From Flabesymbios commensalis (lineage: Eukaryota; Annelida; Polychaeta; Terebellida; Flabelligeridae), in contig OZ024909.1 of the NCBI GenBank assembly GCA_964017125.1, positions 76,417,331 through 76,481,330 on the forward strand: a DNA stretch of 64,000 nt, given 5' to 3'. Below are positions 1 through 11,900 of the stretch, piece after piece (within the stretch, counting starts at the first letter, position 1; each line of letters starts with the position of its first letter). The notes below the pieces were generated by a model, which was not told the DNA's origin, ran no database searches, and worked only from the letters and a program-made list of their open reading frames with translations. A program made the translations under genes and the position numbers.

Positions 1-152
1 GTACTTGCAATGTACTTGTCTTCAAGTACCAAGTACTTCGTAATGTACTTGGGTACAAGTACAAGTACATTTTTGAAGCTCAAGTACAAAGTACAAGCAA
101 GTACTCGGAAAAATGTACTTAAGTACAGGTAAGTACAAGTACCGATGTACTT
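1..152. repeat. GTAC-rich subterminal-type repeat at the window edge
   Basis: The stretch consists almost wholly of short interrupted repeats of AAGTAC and GTACTT on both strands, and stops abruptly near 152. Dense short repeats of this kind are typical of the subterminal zones of hAT-type DNA transposons, so this may be the right end of one that begins outside the window. No transposase is visible, so the family is a guess. Confidence 0.4.
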
Positions 153-1000
153 GGCCCCAACCCTGGTCTGGAGGGCAGTAACACCTCATTCATCTCACCA
201 TCCTGAGGTTCTCCTTACCCAGTTTAACCTATATGTGTACAAATGTGGTGTAGAACCCCATTTATTTCATTTCATAGCATTTGATACAGCCAACTAACAC
301 CTGACTCAACGTTGGCCTGACAACATTACAGCAACATTTCAGCAGAGATCGTGTGAGTTGAGAAAGCCTTCATGGGTCTTTATCCTTAGGTCTACTGTGT
401 GTATTGTGATTTTCATAATTGGCATTACGTAAGAGGGTGCAGTGAAAGTGCATTACGTCCACATGTGATAATGATGGATTAGGGCTACTGTATACTTCAT
501 GGCTGAGTAAGAAAAATTAAAAGCTGATAATTTACAACTTTGTTAGGCCTATTTTTAGACAGAAGAATTAAAATTGAAAATTAAAGATTTTGTGAAAATT
601 TCTGGCTAACTGGGGCATTATAACAGTCCCAGAAGAAGTAATAATTGCACTTTTGTAATATTAACATCGTAGTCCTGTGAAATGATTCTTTGTCAAGCAT
701 ATTTCATTAGGTGCAGTGCTTCAGAACGTGTGTAAAATCAGCAAAATGTATTATGGGAACCGAACATAATAATATAAATGCCAATGATCGATATAAAGAT
801 ATACATCTTTTCATGATAATGCATCTTAGAGAATAGATATATATTCCCTGACACATTTATAGCTGATTTTTTTGCAATGCTGTTGACAAACGTCAAGGCC
901 CCTGGGCCTCTTGTTCTAATTGGGCTGAAAGAATACCACTTTCCGATCACCAGACCGACCCTACTTTAAGCCCTAACCCCAGGGGCTTGTGCAGCTTTCG
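153..1000. other. Gene-free stretch with a SINE tail
   Basis: Positions about 160-235 resemble the tail of the tRNA-derived repeat seen at 37960-38015 (shared words GGAGGGCAGT and CATCTCACCATCCT). The rest shows no coding sequence or recognisable repeat. Short open frames on the - strand here have no family resemblance and are taken as chance. Confidence 0.4.
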
Positions 1001-2331
1001 GTCATAGGGCATCGACATCAGAACTTTCGTTTTTCAGTTTTAAACCAATCATTTTAACTAACATTCCAGAAGAACAGAATATCATCAGTCATTTTAATTA
1101 TACCTACCTGCATTAGCCTTCCCGAACATTAATAATTTCATAGCCTGATCGTTTTTCAGTCATCATTCAATTAAATATTGGTGAATTCTTAATTAATTCC
1201 AGATTGCATATTTTCGTACCTTATATCGCCTCCGATTTTTGCGATACATCGCTACCGACTTTTACGACGATGCATAGGTCTGTTTCTGTTCACCGTACGT
1301 CCGGTGATCTGACGCAGACAAGTGCGTTTTTAACTTTAATGTTTTGTCAATGCAAGAGGGCGACTTTTGCGTTTGGCGCGCCAGCAACTAGCTGGTCATG
1401 TCCCACACGTGACATTTCGTGGAACAACTAGTTCCACTGCACATCGAACGAAACATGCAGGCTAATCATGTCTTTTTGCGACCAAATCGCAGAATTATTT
1501 TAAACCCTGTAATAGGGCAAACGCCCGAATCAGGTACGTCGTAGCGTTACCGCATAATGCAACTCAAGGCTATCGCTCATAATAAAGACCAACTAGGCCC
1601 GAGCACGATCATTCAGTATTTTACTCCTCGCGCTAATGGGGATTTGAGTATTAGCATTCGAACCGACGCTACGATACGAACAATCGACCACACGACCCGA
1701 ACCGATAATGCGAACACATGTTCGATACAGTATTCGAGTACTGCCCCATAACGATCAGCGAATGCAATAAATCGTTTTATATTTAGCATGTGTTGGACGC
1801 AACATCCACACACGTGCTCGATTCGTGCGGCTGGCACTCGTGGTTTACTATAGCGCCAAACGATAAAGACTGCGAGACCAGCCACACGCATCGCACTATT
1901 AATTTTTTTTAAATATTGTATTGCATGTAATTTACGCAGTCATTTTGCACGAGCAATTTACGTAAAAGATTTGACTATATTTTAATTACGAGACTATTAG
2001 GCTACTACAGGCCTGGCAACATTGTGTAAAATATGTAAATTGTAATTACATTCTTCAGCAAGATATTTGCTAAATTATAATGGAAATGTTAAACAAATGA
2101 ATCGGTTGGTCGCAGCTAGCAGCATATGACATACGTAAATATAGGACAATTGGTGTTAAGAGGATGGGACAATGTTTTCATTACTGATGCTGCGACGTCA
2201 ACCACCCACGCTCTAATTTTTCACACTCTGGTTAGTTATAAGAGGTTACGTTATATACAACCCCCGCTACTTGCACAAAGCAGTCTCCTACACGTCAGTT
2301 GGGTCCTACGTTATCACTAACCCGGGGGTAA
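1000..2331 (+). mobile_element. Old LTR-retroelement fragment, 3' part of the internal region
   Basis: This stretch matches, in inverted orientation, the internal region just inside the 3' LTR of the young element at 28535-33531 (its positions about 30400 down to 29010). The match runs from about 1005 to the LTR edge at 2332, with many differences, so this copy is much older. It is a fossil with no intact coding sequence. The family is probably Ty3/Gypsy-like, judged only from the LTR and primer-site layout. Confidence 0.6.
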
Positions 2332-2728
2332 TGTAGGATCCCTACTTCGCTAGTCTAATGTGGCAGTTGTCCCCACCCTCCCGGACGCGTGAGTCTGTGG
2401 ACGACTGCCTCGCTTTGGTACTTTGGTGCCGGGCGCAGAGGGCCAAATCCTATGCGGCCGTGGTACTTTTCCCGCACTTCAGATCCCGCACTGCGGACGT
2501 GCCGCCGGTCGCTCGCACTGAGTCCATTTAGACGTGTCGTGCGTGGGGTTGTACGTTGCTATTATCAAATGTCTAGACAAATAAACATGATAAGCAGAAG
2601 AGGAGTTTTGTGAGTTACTCAGAACCGTCGATCCGACGGGGAGATGAAGTTTACGATATGATGGAGAATGTTAGGCAGTTTCTCTCGTTCACCCTTACAA
2701 GCCCATACTGGAGACCCTAACAATCATA
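2332..2728 (+). mobile_element. LTR of the old element, followed by a primer-site-like leader
   Basis: It begins TGTAGGATCC, like the LTRs at 28535 and 33057 read on the - strand. It contains an AATAAA at about 2580 and is followed at about 2729 by TACTGGTGCCTCC, which resembles a tRNA primer-binding site. An internal 3' region on the left and a leader on the right suggest a tandem or recombined arrangement rather than a simple single insertion. It is clearly diverged from the other two LTRs. Confidence 0.6.
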
Positions 2729-2939
2729 TACTGGTGCCTCCGGCGTGACCTAACGTTCCCATAGGCCTTCATATTTAAGCTACATTAGAAAAATACACGA
2801 AATAGCAAAAGCACTAAGCATATTATAGACCATGGGATGGAAATCGAAGACCCCCCCCCCCCCCCGGGTTTTTTGTAGACCATATTTTTTATTGACCTTA
2901 CTATGTACCAAGTTATTTTCAGGTGGTCTGCAGATTTTC

Positions 2940-3375
2940 TATGCATGGACAAGGTCACCAGAGGTCATCGAAGTAGGCCCCTATGGTACCCTTTACCCTT
3001 AGGCTTGTAAAATAATGTGTCATATAACTAGGTCGAAACTCAAGCCAAGTACACATGGTGACATGGGTTGGTCGTTGGTTTCATACGGGAGTTATTCCAA
3101 GGTCTTGGTAAGGTCATCTTTGGGTTTGGTTTCGACTGATTTATTGGAAGTGTTTGGTTAATAATGTAGTCTCAACCATTTTGAGATGATTTTACCTTGC
3201 AATGACCTTGAGTTGACCTTACCATGACCTTGGGATAACTCCCTTATGAAACCCAACACCTACCCATGTCACCATGTGTCCTTTGCTTGAGTTTCGAACT
3301 ATTTATTTTTATACCACCCTAAGGTTCAAGGGTACCCTACTTCGATGACCTTTGGTGACTTTGCCAAGATCGCTC
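2940..3375. mobile_element. Foldback element with long imperfect inverted arms
   Basis: The left arm (about 2944-3135) and right arm (about 3190-3372) are inverted copies. Both carry CACATGGTGACATGGGT on one side or its complement on the other, and both end in the AGGTCATCGAAGTAGG region. The centre is short and there is no coding sequence. It looks like a non-autonomous DNA element able to form one large hairpin. Confidence 0.7.
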
Positions 3376-3454
3376 TCAGTCACCGCCATGTTGAAAAAAA
3401 ACGCAGATTTTCCTGGGTAAAACGAATAGGCTACAGCAATCCGTGGCCCGGTTA

Positions 3455-3635
3455 CAGCTCTATGTTCAGAAGGTCCTATGTTCAGAAGGTTCTATGTTCA
3501 GAAGGTCCTTTGTTCAGAAGGTTCTAAGTTCAGAAGGTTCTATGTTCAGAAGGTTCTATATTCAGAAGGTTCTATGTTCAGAAGGTCCTATGTTCAGAAA
3601 TATTTGTTCAGAAGGTCCTATGTTTAGAAAGTACG
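3455..3635 (+). repeat. 15-base minisatellite, first array
   Basis: About eleven tandem units of roughly TTCAGAAGGTYCTATG occupy this stretch, with two units near the right end degraded. The unit length is divisible by three, which is why open frames full of the repeat appear. The same unit recurs inverted at 5495-5612. Confidence 0.9.
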
Positions 3636-3639
3636 CTGG

Positions 3640-3885
3640 CAATTAAACAATATTATTTATTCAATTTATCGGAATCCGTCTATATCTACAATAAGAAATA
3701 CGTATTTTAAATAGAAGAAATGGTCACCGTGACCAGTGAAATACATATGTGGTGTAGGTCTACATTTCAGAGCAATAAACATGTTGAGTGTATTGTGCAA
3801 AGAAGAAAAATAATTGTAGGTAAAAATCAAGGTCAGATAGATGTCTAGGTCATGTAATTGTAAATTGCTAATTTACGTCCCTTTG
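3640..3885. other. Short gene-free gap
   Basis: AT-rich sequence between the minisatellite and the next foldback element. I see no coding sequence or repeat in it. Confidence 0.3.
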
Positions 3886-4345
3886 TGAGCATGGGGTGAT
3901 AGGGCATGGTGGGTTATTGAGAGTATTTCCCTTCACTCGCCCGATAAGGGGTTCTGGGCATGCCTATAGTCGGATTCACATTAACCGTGGCGAATGATCT
4001 CGCTGATTTCCCCGTCAATTCTTAACCAATTCTCATGCAATATTCCAAGCATTATTTTCTGATCATGAGGCGACTACCCTGAAAATTTCATTGAAAAATA
4101 TTGTATAGGTTCTACATTAAACGTTGGTCAATTTCACATGTAGTAAATAAAAAAATTCAGAGTAGTCGCCACATGGATCGGTAAATGTCTGTGCAAAATG
4201 TCAGGAAAACTGGTTCAGAATTGACTGAGGAATCCGCGAAGTTCATTCACCCTGGTTGAATAATTTCATGTGAATCTGACTATAGATGAATTACCCCCAG
4301 ACATGCCCAGACGGTTGAAACACCTTGGCCTTTCACACAGGTCTT
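3885..4345. mobile_element. Foldback MITE, family with ends near CCCCGTCAATTCT
   Basis: The left arm includes ATAGTCGGATTCACAT, a GATTTCCCCGTCAATTCT block and AACCAATT. The right arm carries the complement: GGTTCAGAATTGACTGAG, then GAATCTGACTATAG. The outer part (3890-3970) also matches, inverted, modules near 18230-18290 and 56395-56465 (words AACCCACCATGC and ATCACCCCA). There is no coding sequence. Confidence 0.65.
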
Positions 4346-4639
4346 ATATCCTCGGGTCGGATATTCCCCAGAGTAGCAATAACAGAGGGTAACTCCATTC
4401 TAGCCGCAGTGGCTGAAGCTTGACCCCATACAAAATCGTGGGACAGTCATATCTAAGAAAATACTTTTTTTATAGAATTAGTAACATTTTAGCTACAAGG
4501 TTGCATGCTCACCTAATTTTTTCAGCACAGTCATTAAAATGTTATGAACATATTTCAGACCTTGGGTCGAGATTGCTCTCAGTCACCGCCATGTTGAAAA
4601 ACGTTGATTTTTTCGGGTAAAACGAATCAATCTAAGGTT

Positions 4640-5000
4640 AATTTCATCCATCCCACGCTACACATTAGGACAGAACTAACCAGTAGCGCATATTTTTCGT
4701 TAACTACTCCGTCAATTATCAACCGATTTTCATGAAATTTTATGAACGTAAAATTATTTGTATTAGTTGAAAAATTAGACGATTTGAATGATTGTTGTAA
4801 ATTGAAATTATGACGTCCCTCTATCAACCCATTACGCTAATTCAGGACTATTATTATATATCGAATGATCTAACTAAACTTTTACCGGTGTTAGGGTTTG
4901 ACTTGAAGGCCTGTGCAGAAAATAAATCGGTTCAAAATCGTTGAGAAATCGAGGTAAAACATACGCTACAGATTTACCAAAATAATTGTGGCCAATGGTG
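4640..5000. mobile_element. MITE, same CCGTCAATT family
   Basis: It contains CTCCGTCAATTATCAACCGATT on the left and the partner AATCGGTTCAAAATCG on the right. The core (AAATTATGACGTCCCTCTA) is shared with the copies at 41185-41590 and 41865-42060. It is diverged and non-coding. Confidence 0.6.
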
Positions 5001-5490
5001 GACCTATAGTTAAAACAAGGCTCTGAATGGTGCTTTCTTGTGCAATTCATTATTGACTTTATTTTAATAGCGATTTCGACTCATGTTTTGGTCAAACAAA
5101 CTATACAACGCATTTTTGGGATATGCAGACACCCAAAAAAAAACCTGGGATAGATTAAAATAAAAAAAACAGAAAAAAGCTATAGGCCCTAGGACAAATT
5201 CACTCTAGCACCGGATTTAGGTGGATTTGAATTCAGATAGGGGCCTATAGTGTCATATTGCGAGGGCGAGGGCTATCCTTCTGTGATCACTCCTGGTTTT
5301 GTGTTGATTAAAGTCCCAATAGGAATTTTGGCTATTGTGGACGGACAGACGACGGACAACGCGCCATGACAAAAGCTCATCTGAACTTTGACCGAATGAG
5401 CTAAAATGAGAGGCTGTGATTTGTTATCTTGCATTGTAGTTTACCTGAAACTGAAAGATGTAAGTTTTTTCCTACATCAAACAAAGAATT
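5000..5490. other. Gene-free stretch
   Basis: AT-rich sequence with a run of A near 5140-5175. I see no gene or clear repeat. Confidence 0.3.
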
Positions 5491-5494
5491 TTCT

Positions 5495-5612
5495 GAATAT
5501 AGGACCTTCTGAATATATCTGAATATAGGACCTTCTGAACATAGAACCTTCTGAATATAGGACCTTTTGAACAAATATTTTCTGAACATAGAACCTTCTG
5601 AACATAGGGCAG
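5495..5612 (-). repeat. 15-base minisatellite, inverted second array
   Basis: Repeats of CCTTCTGAACATAGGA and variants are the reverse complement of the array at 3455-3635. The two arrays face each other across about 1.9 kb of foldback elements. Confidence 0.85.
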
Positions 5613-5699
5613 TCACCCCGTGGCCCACATGTGTGGGCCCGTCGACGGATAATAATTGCTGTGATATAAAACTGATGCATATCGACAGCTCGTTAACAA

Positions 5700-5943
5700 A
5701 CGTTTTGTAAACCTTCATGCATATTTATTGTTCCCCTATCACAGCTTAATCGGCTTTAATCGATATACGAAACGTATTTATTCCTGGTCGCACACCACTA
5801 AAATCATTCAGTTTAAAAGATTGTAATATTTATACAATTAAAAAGCCTGATCAGGTGTTTTCTAATTTACGTTTTAGAGTAGGCCTAAGACGTTTCGTCA
5901 AACAAGCGGTGTGTCTCAGACAACGCTAATTTAATATTTCAGA
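5700..5943 (+). promoter_or_regulatory. 5' flank of the GSS-like gene, with a probable splice acceptor before the ATG
   Basis: No TATA box stands out. Directly before the start codon is TTTAATATTTCAG, a good 3' splice site that leaves a single base before the ATG at 5944. An upstream non-coding exon is therefore likely, and the true promoter may lie further left. A coding upstream exon cannot be excluded, but none was recognised. Confidence 0.35.
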
Positions 5944-8900
5944 ATGGCTGAGTGTCATGATGTAGTTACAAGATGTTGTATGTCTATGACAGATGAAGAG
6001 TTAGAAAACCTAGCCCAGAAAGCTAGGGATTATCTGCTGAATCATGGTGAGTGCGATAAACGGGAAACTTGAAAATATGAAAATATGCTGATGTCCATAA
6101 TGATATACTGTAGATCTGGTAATATTCGCGAGGTTTTAATTTTTGCGAAAATTATTTTTTATAATAGCGCTACTAAATAAAAATGAAAATTCACGAGTTC
6201 TAAACTTCAAGAAAAGTTCCAAAATCAGAAATTCACGAAAATTTAAACAAGCGAAAATTACCAGATCTATAGTATATATCATATTATCTTGTACTGTTTA
6301 ATAAATTGACGATTATGGCTTGACAATAGCTGACTATTATTTGGTCAAAGTAGTCTTCAATTATGACGTCACAAGATTTGACTATTATAAAGTGATTGTT
6401 TACAATTATGACGTCACAAGAGCTGACTATTATGAAGTGACTGTTTACAATTATGACGTCACAAGAGTTGACTATTATGAAGTGACAGTTTACAATTATG
6501 ACGTCACAAGAGTTGACTATTATGAAGTGACTGTTTACAATTATGACGTCACAAAAGTTGACTAATATGAAGTGACTGTTTACGATTATGACGTCACAAG
6601 CGTTGACTATTATGAAGTGACTGTTTACAATTATTACGTCTCAAGAGTTGACTATTATGAATTGACTGTGTACAATTATGACGTCACAAGAGTTGACTAT
6701 TATGAAGTGACTGTTTACTATTATGACGTCACAAGAGTTGACTATTATGAAGTGATTGTTTACTATTATGACGTCACAGGATTTGACTATTATGAAGTGA
6801 CTCTTGTTTACTATTATGACGTCACAAGATCTGACAATTATGACCTGAAAAATAGTTGACCATTTTGGCCTGATCTTTCTGATTATCATTGAATATGTGT
6901 TACATGATGACAAATATATATATAAACACCGAATTGTCAAATTCCGGCACCAATAAAAATAGGCTACCTGTTTTTTACGAGGGTTTTTTTCTACATACAT
7001 TGTAAACGCTCACAATGTCCCAAAATACGGATCGAGACTGTTCATATTTGATTCGACCACCCACCTACATCCTCAATGTGTATAGTCGGAACATGAAAAA
7101 TCAACAAAGTAATAAATGATTAATCTATGAATTTGATAGCTCTTTGTACATCCAGTATATCGTTACGAAATAACTTTGTGACAGACAGCGCTAACATGAG
7201 AAAAAAGAGGAAAGCCGGCCACTATAATCCACCGCAGCAATGAAACGTGGACTGCGGCTCGGCCAGATGGTCAGAAACCCGAAGCGGCGCTAATACTCCC
7301 CGCCACAGCGGGGGATAAAACTACTCTTACAAAAATGACAAACCCTCAATACTAGTGAACACGTGATTTATTACTGTTTTGTTTTTTTAAAAGACATGCA
7401 GTGCCAGGCAAAGCTGGAATATACATGATTAATAAAATATAATGAACATATAATCCTTGTCGAATTTATTTATACACACATTAAATAGTTAAGAAAAATA
7501 GTATTATTATGTGGAGAAGCGTCAAGTAAATACATATTATGTAATCATTCAATTACACTTGAATTAAAAACTGCACAAATGTCTGAGTATATTTCCGGAA
7601 GAAATATTCAGCAGCTTGTGTAGCTTTTAAGTAGACGGACTTGTATGGTTTTGTTTTAAAAGGAGTTCTATTCTCTCTGTCTTAAAAAAATAACATACGA
7701 ACAAGTAATGAAATTTATCGCCAATGTTTCTTGGTGCGATGTCACATTTGGTAGGGCCTACATATACACAGGTGTCCCGGAGAACCCGAAAGGGGAGAAA
7801 AGCGACCACTACCAATATACAAATAGTGTTTTTACTTTTGGACATTGTGAACTTTTTAGTGGACACTATCCAGCAAACATGACACATAGATACAATGTTT
7901 GACCAATGTTGGGCCGACGTGGTCCAACATTTTGTCTAAGTGTCGTGTTTGCTGGGTAGGCCCTACCCTGTGAACACGAAACATGGATTCAATGCTGGTT
8001 TATTGTTGACGGTGGGTCAACGGTAATTCGGCAGTGGATAAATGTATCATGCTTGTTGGGTAAGACGACACTATTTCTGATTGTAGTTCTCTCAGCATCC
8101 AAACCCTTGTCACTGAAGGAGCTTACACTTCCTCCCTTTACCTTATTCCCTCACCCTGTTCCCGAGGAATGCTACAATAAAGCATATCAAGTTCAGCAGT
8201 CTTACAATTTACTTTACCATAAGGTGGCGCACGACTACCAGTTTCTAGAATCAGCATTATCAAAGTGAGTAGACCTAAACTTCAATTTTCATTATCATAA
8301 AATTATATAATAGGCCTACATCTATGTTTGCTATATATTAGGCTTAGTATGTTATTGTAAGAGATATAGATTATAATAGGCCTAAGTGAAAAGGAAGGTA
8401 AAGTTCCTTTTATAATCAGACATAATATAACTAACAGACCTTTTACAACGTTTTTTCACATATTCTGAATTCCATGCATAACGGAGAACATATTCATAGT
8501 AGGCTATCAATCGACGATCGGTGTCTGATACCAAGTAATCATGTTCTGCCACCCTTTACGACTTACACACTACATAACAAACACAGTGTTACACAACACA
8601 CATAAGTTGAGCCTCATCACACCTTTATTAAACGTGAGCTATCACTCCTTATATAGTATGAATAAATTTGTGACAAATAAATCAAAGTTGCCACAAGATG
8701 GGGCACAAGTGTTTCCTTATATGGGGTGATGGCTATCATGTGACCCTCTGAGAGAGTCACATGATAGTCAATCACCCCAATAGCCAATCACCCCATATAA
8801 GGACATAATTATTCATACCATATAAGGGGTGATAGATCACCTACAAACCTGATCATTGACTGGATTGACTTTAGTAACAGCTTGAAAAACTATTATTTAC

Positions 8901-11900
8901 GGTAAAAATTCTACTGCACATAAAACCATTTAAAAATAATTATGCTATAGAACAATATGCCTACTAGTAATCAACAGTGTATTGACAGGAAAGAAACAAC
9001 ATAAAAATATATTAATAATGACAGGCCCTTGATCAAACTGTGTTTGTCGGTCTAAACAAAAATCAATTGGAATGACTTTAGTAACAGCTTGAAAAACTAT
9101 TATTTACGGTAAAAATTATAATGCACATAAACCATTCCAAAATAATTATACTAGAGAACAATATGCCTACTAGTAATCAACAGTGTATTGACAAGAAAGA
9201 AACAACATAAAAATATATTAATAATGACAGGACCTAAATCAGAACTGTGTTTGTCGGTCTAAACAAAAATCAATTGGTTAAACATACAACCAGTCAGCTT
9301 TAACCCTTTCAAACCTGAGTTTATCATTGTCATCTTCATCCACAACAAACCGCGAATTGCGACAGCAATTCGCGACTTATAGTGGGTGAAGATGATTTGA
9401 TGTGGTTAAAATTAAATAAAATTGCCATGTATTGGTTAACCAGTTTCATGAAAATTTTCGTTCTAAAACCCTTTCTTTTAGGAAAATTAAGTATGTTTTC
9501 ATAGATGTAAAATGATGCTTTAATGCATCGTGAGGGCTTAAAGGGTTAAATACACCTCCCTGGTACGACTGATGTATCTGCCATGCTAAATGAATTACTT
9601 CATAAAAATCAAAGAAAGAAATCTAATACATAAACACACTGGTTTATTAACATATAAGCCACAGCATTTGTGCTTTAAACAACCCGATTGTCTCAAGCTT
9701 GGTAACAAAATGATGTATTATCGTCGTGATTATGTTTTCACCAGAGTGATAAAAGGAGATGCATTTATGAGGAGAGTATGGAACATCTACGAGGCTGTAC
9801 ACAAGGAAGGGGTGGTACAGGTAAGTGTGTGTGTGTGTGGGGGGAGGGGGGTACGTATGACTTAATTATATACATCTACCAGGTTGTACACAAGGAAGGG
9901 GTGGTACAGGTGTGTGTGAGTGGGGGGTGGGGGTAGGGTACGTATGACTTATATATACATCTACCAGGCTGTACACAAGGAATGGGTGGTACAGGGGGGT
10001 GTGAGGGGGGTAGGGTATATATGACTTATATAGGTCATCTACCGGGCTGTACACAGGGAAGGTGTGCACATGTGAGTGTGTGGGGGTAGGGTATGGATCA
10101 CTTATATAGGACATCTACGAGGCTGTACACAGGGAAGGTGTGTAGCCTACATGTGAGTGTGTGTGTGTGTGTGGGGGGGGGGGGGGGTGGGGGGTGGGGT
10201 GACGTATAACTTATATGGGACATCTACCAGGCTGTACACAGGGAGGGGTGGTACAGGGGTGTGTGTGTGTGTGTGTGTGTGTGTGGAAGGGGTGTAGGGT
10301 ATGGATGACTTATATAGGACATCTACCAGGCTGTACACAGGGAAGTCAAAGGGGTACAGATGAGTGTGTGGGGGGAGGGGGGTAGTGTATGTATGACTTA
10401 TATGGGACATCTACCTGGCTGTACTCAGGGAAGGAGTGGTACAAGTGAGTGTGCCTAAATCCCAACAACACCCAAGTCGTCATGGTGTGGGGGATGCATT
10501 GGTTAGGTGGGGTGACACTTTATTTGCGAGGGTAGTGTACATGCATATAGTATTAGTTCTATAGCTTGTAGCATATGATTACATAATCTAGAATAAGGCC
10601 ACAGCAAATTAATTTTATGGATGACGGATTAGCCGCTTAAATTTTACAGTGATGGAAATTTGTTAAAAAAATAAAATGATCTATTTTGCCGCTCCATTTT
10701 TTTTGGAAGCACCAATGTTTTTTTACTTGATTTTTTATTTCACCGCTCCACTTTGCTTGAAAACACCAATTTGTTTTCCCTGCCTAAAAATCACGTCAGT
10801 GTTACGTTTTTTTCTTTGAAAAAAAATTGTTGCTTCATGGTGTGGGGGATGCATTGGTTAGGTGGGGTGACACTTTATTTGCGAGGGTAGTGTACATGCA
10901 TAAAGTATTAGCTCTATAGCTTGTAGCAAATGATTACATTATCTAGAATAAGGCCACAGCAAATTAATTTTATGGATGACGGATTCGCCTATTAATTTAA
11001 AAAAAAAAAAATTTGCCGCTCCATTTTTTTGGAAGCACCAATGTTTTTTCTCTTCTTTTTTTTATTTTGCTGCTCCACTTTGTTTGAAAACACCAATTTT
11101 TTCTCTGCCTGAAAATCACGTCAGTGTTACGTTTTTTTCTTTGAAAAAAAATATATACTTTTTCGCTCGCCCCATTTTTGCAGGAAATCAATTTTTTGAA
11201 AAAAAAATTGTTGCTTCTTCGCTCGTTCCGTTTTGGGGGAAAATCTAAATTTTCTTTTAGAAAAAATAATACTAATAATTCGCTTGCTCGCTCCATTTTT
11301 TCTGCTGAGAATACGTCACCCATAAAATTAATTTGGTGTGGAAATAGAAAACTGTTTGCTCTTGATGTCAGTCCAGGTTAACTTTATTATCAACAGCTTA
11401 TTGATACTAACCAGCATTCTAAATTTGTAAGATGATATGTAATGTATTTTATCGTGTGTTGCAGAAGGTAAGTTTAGAGATCAACAGGTCGGATTATTTG
11501 ATGGACCTTGATTCTGAAGGACGTCAACATATTAAACAAGTGGAGATTAACACCATAGGAGCTGGGGGCGTCACAAATGCATACCTCATGTCGGCGTGTC
11601 ATAAGTAGGTGTCACTCGCAGCACAGTAGGCATACATTCCTTCGCTCAAATATTTCTATTTTTAACCGTGAGACCAAAAGTTTTTCTAATTTAAAATAAT
11701 CATAAATGTCTTAGTTGGCTCTTTCTACTTCCTTTGATTACCCATGTTATGAGTCTACGCCATTATAAATAGTTCACTCTTCCCGTGCGTGGAGAATCTG
11801 ACGTATGTAGACGTCAGAATCTAACGTCTTAAGTTGCTCCGCGCACTGTAAGAGTTAAGCTGTGTTGTTTGTTTCTGTATAAACGCTACACTGTTCAACA

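Noticed and set aside
6320-7000. Open frames of 81, 95 and 119 residues with [15 protein letters not shown]-type repeats on both strands
   Set aside because: They follow from a 45-base tandem repeat whose length is divisible by three. No signal peptide, splice context or family match supports a gene.
9866-10410. Minus-strand Pro/His/Thr-rich frames
   Set aside because: They are antisense of the GT-rich minisatellite after exon 3.
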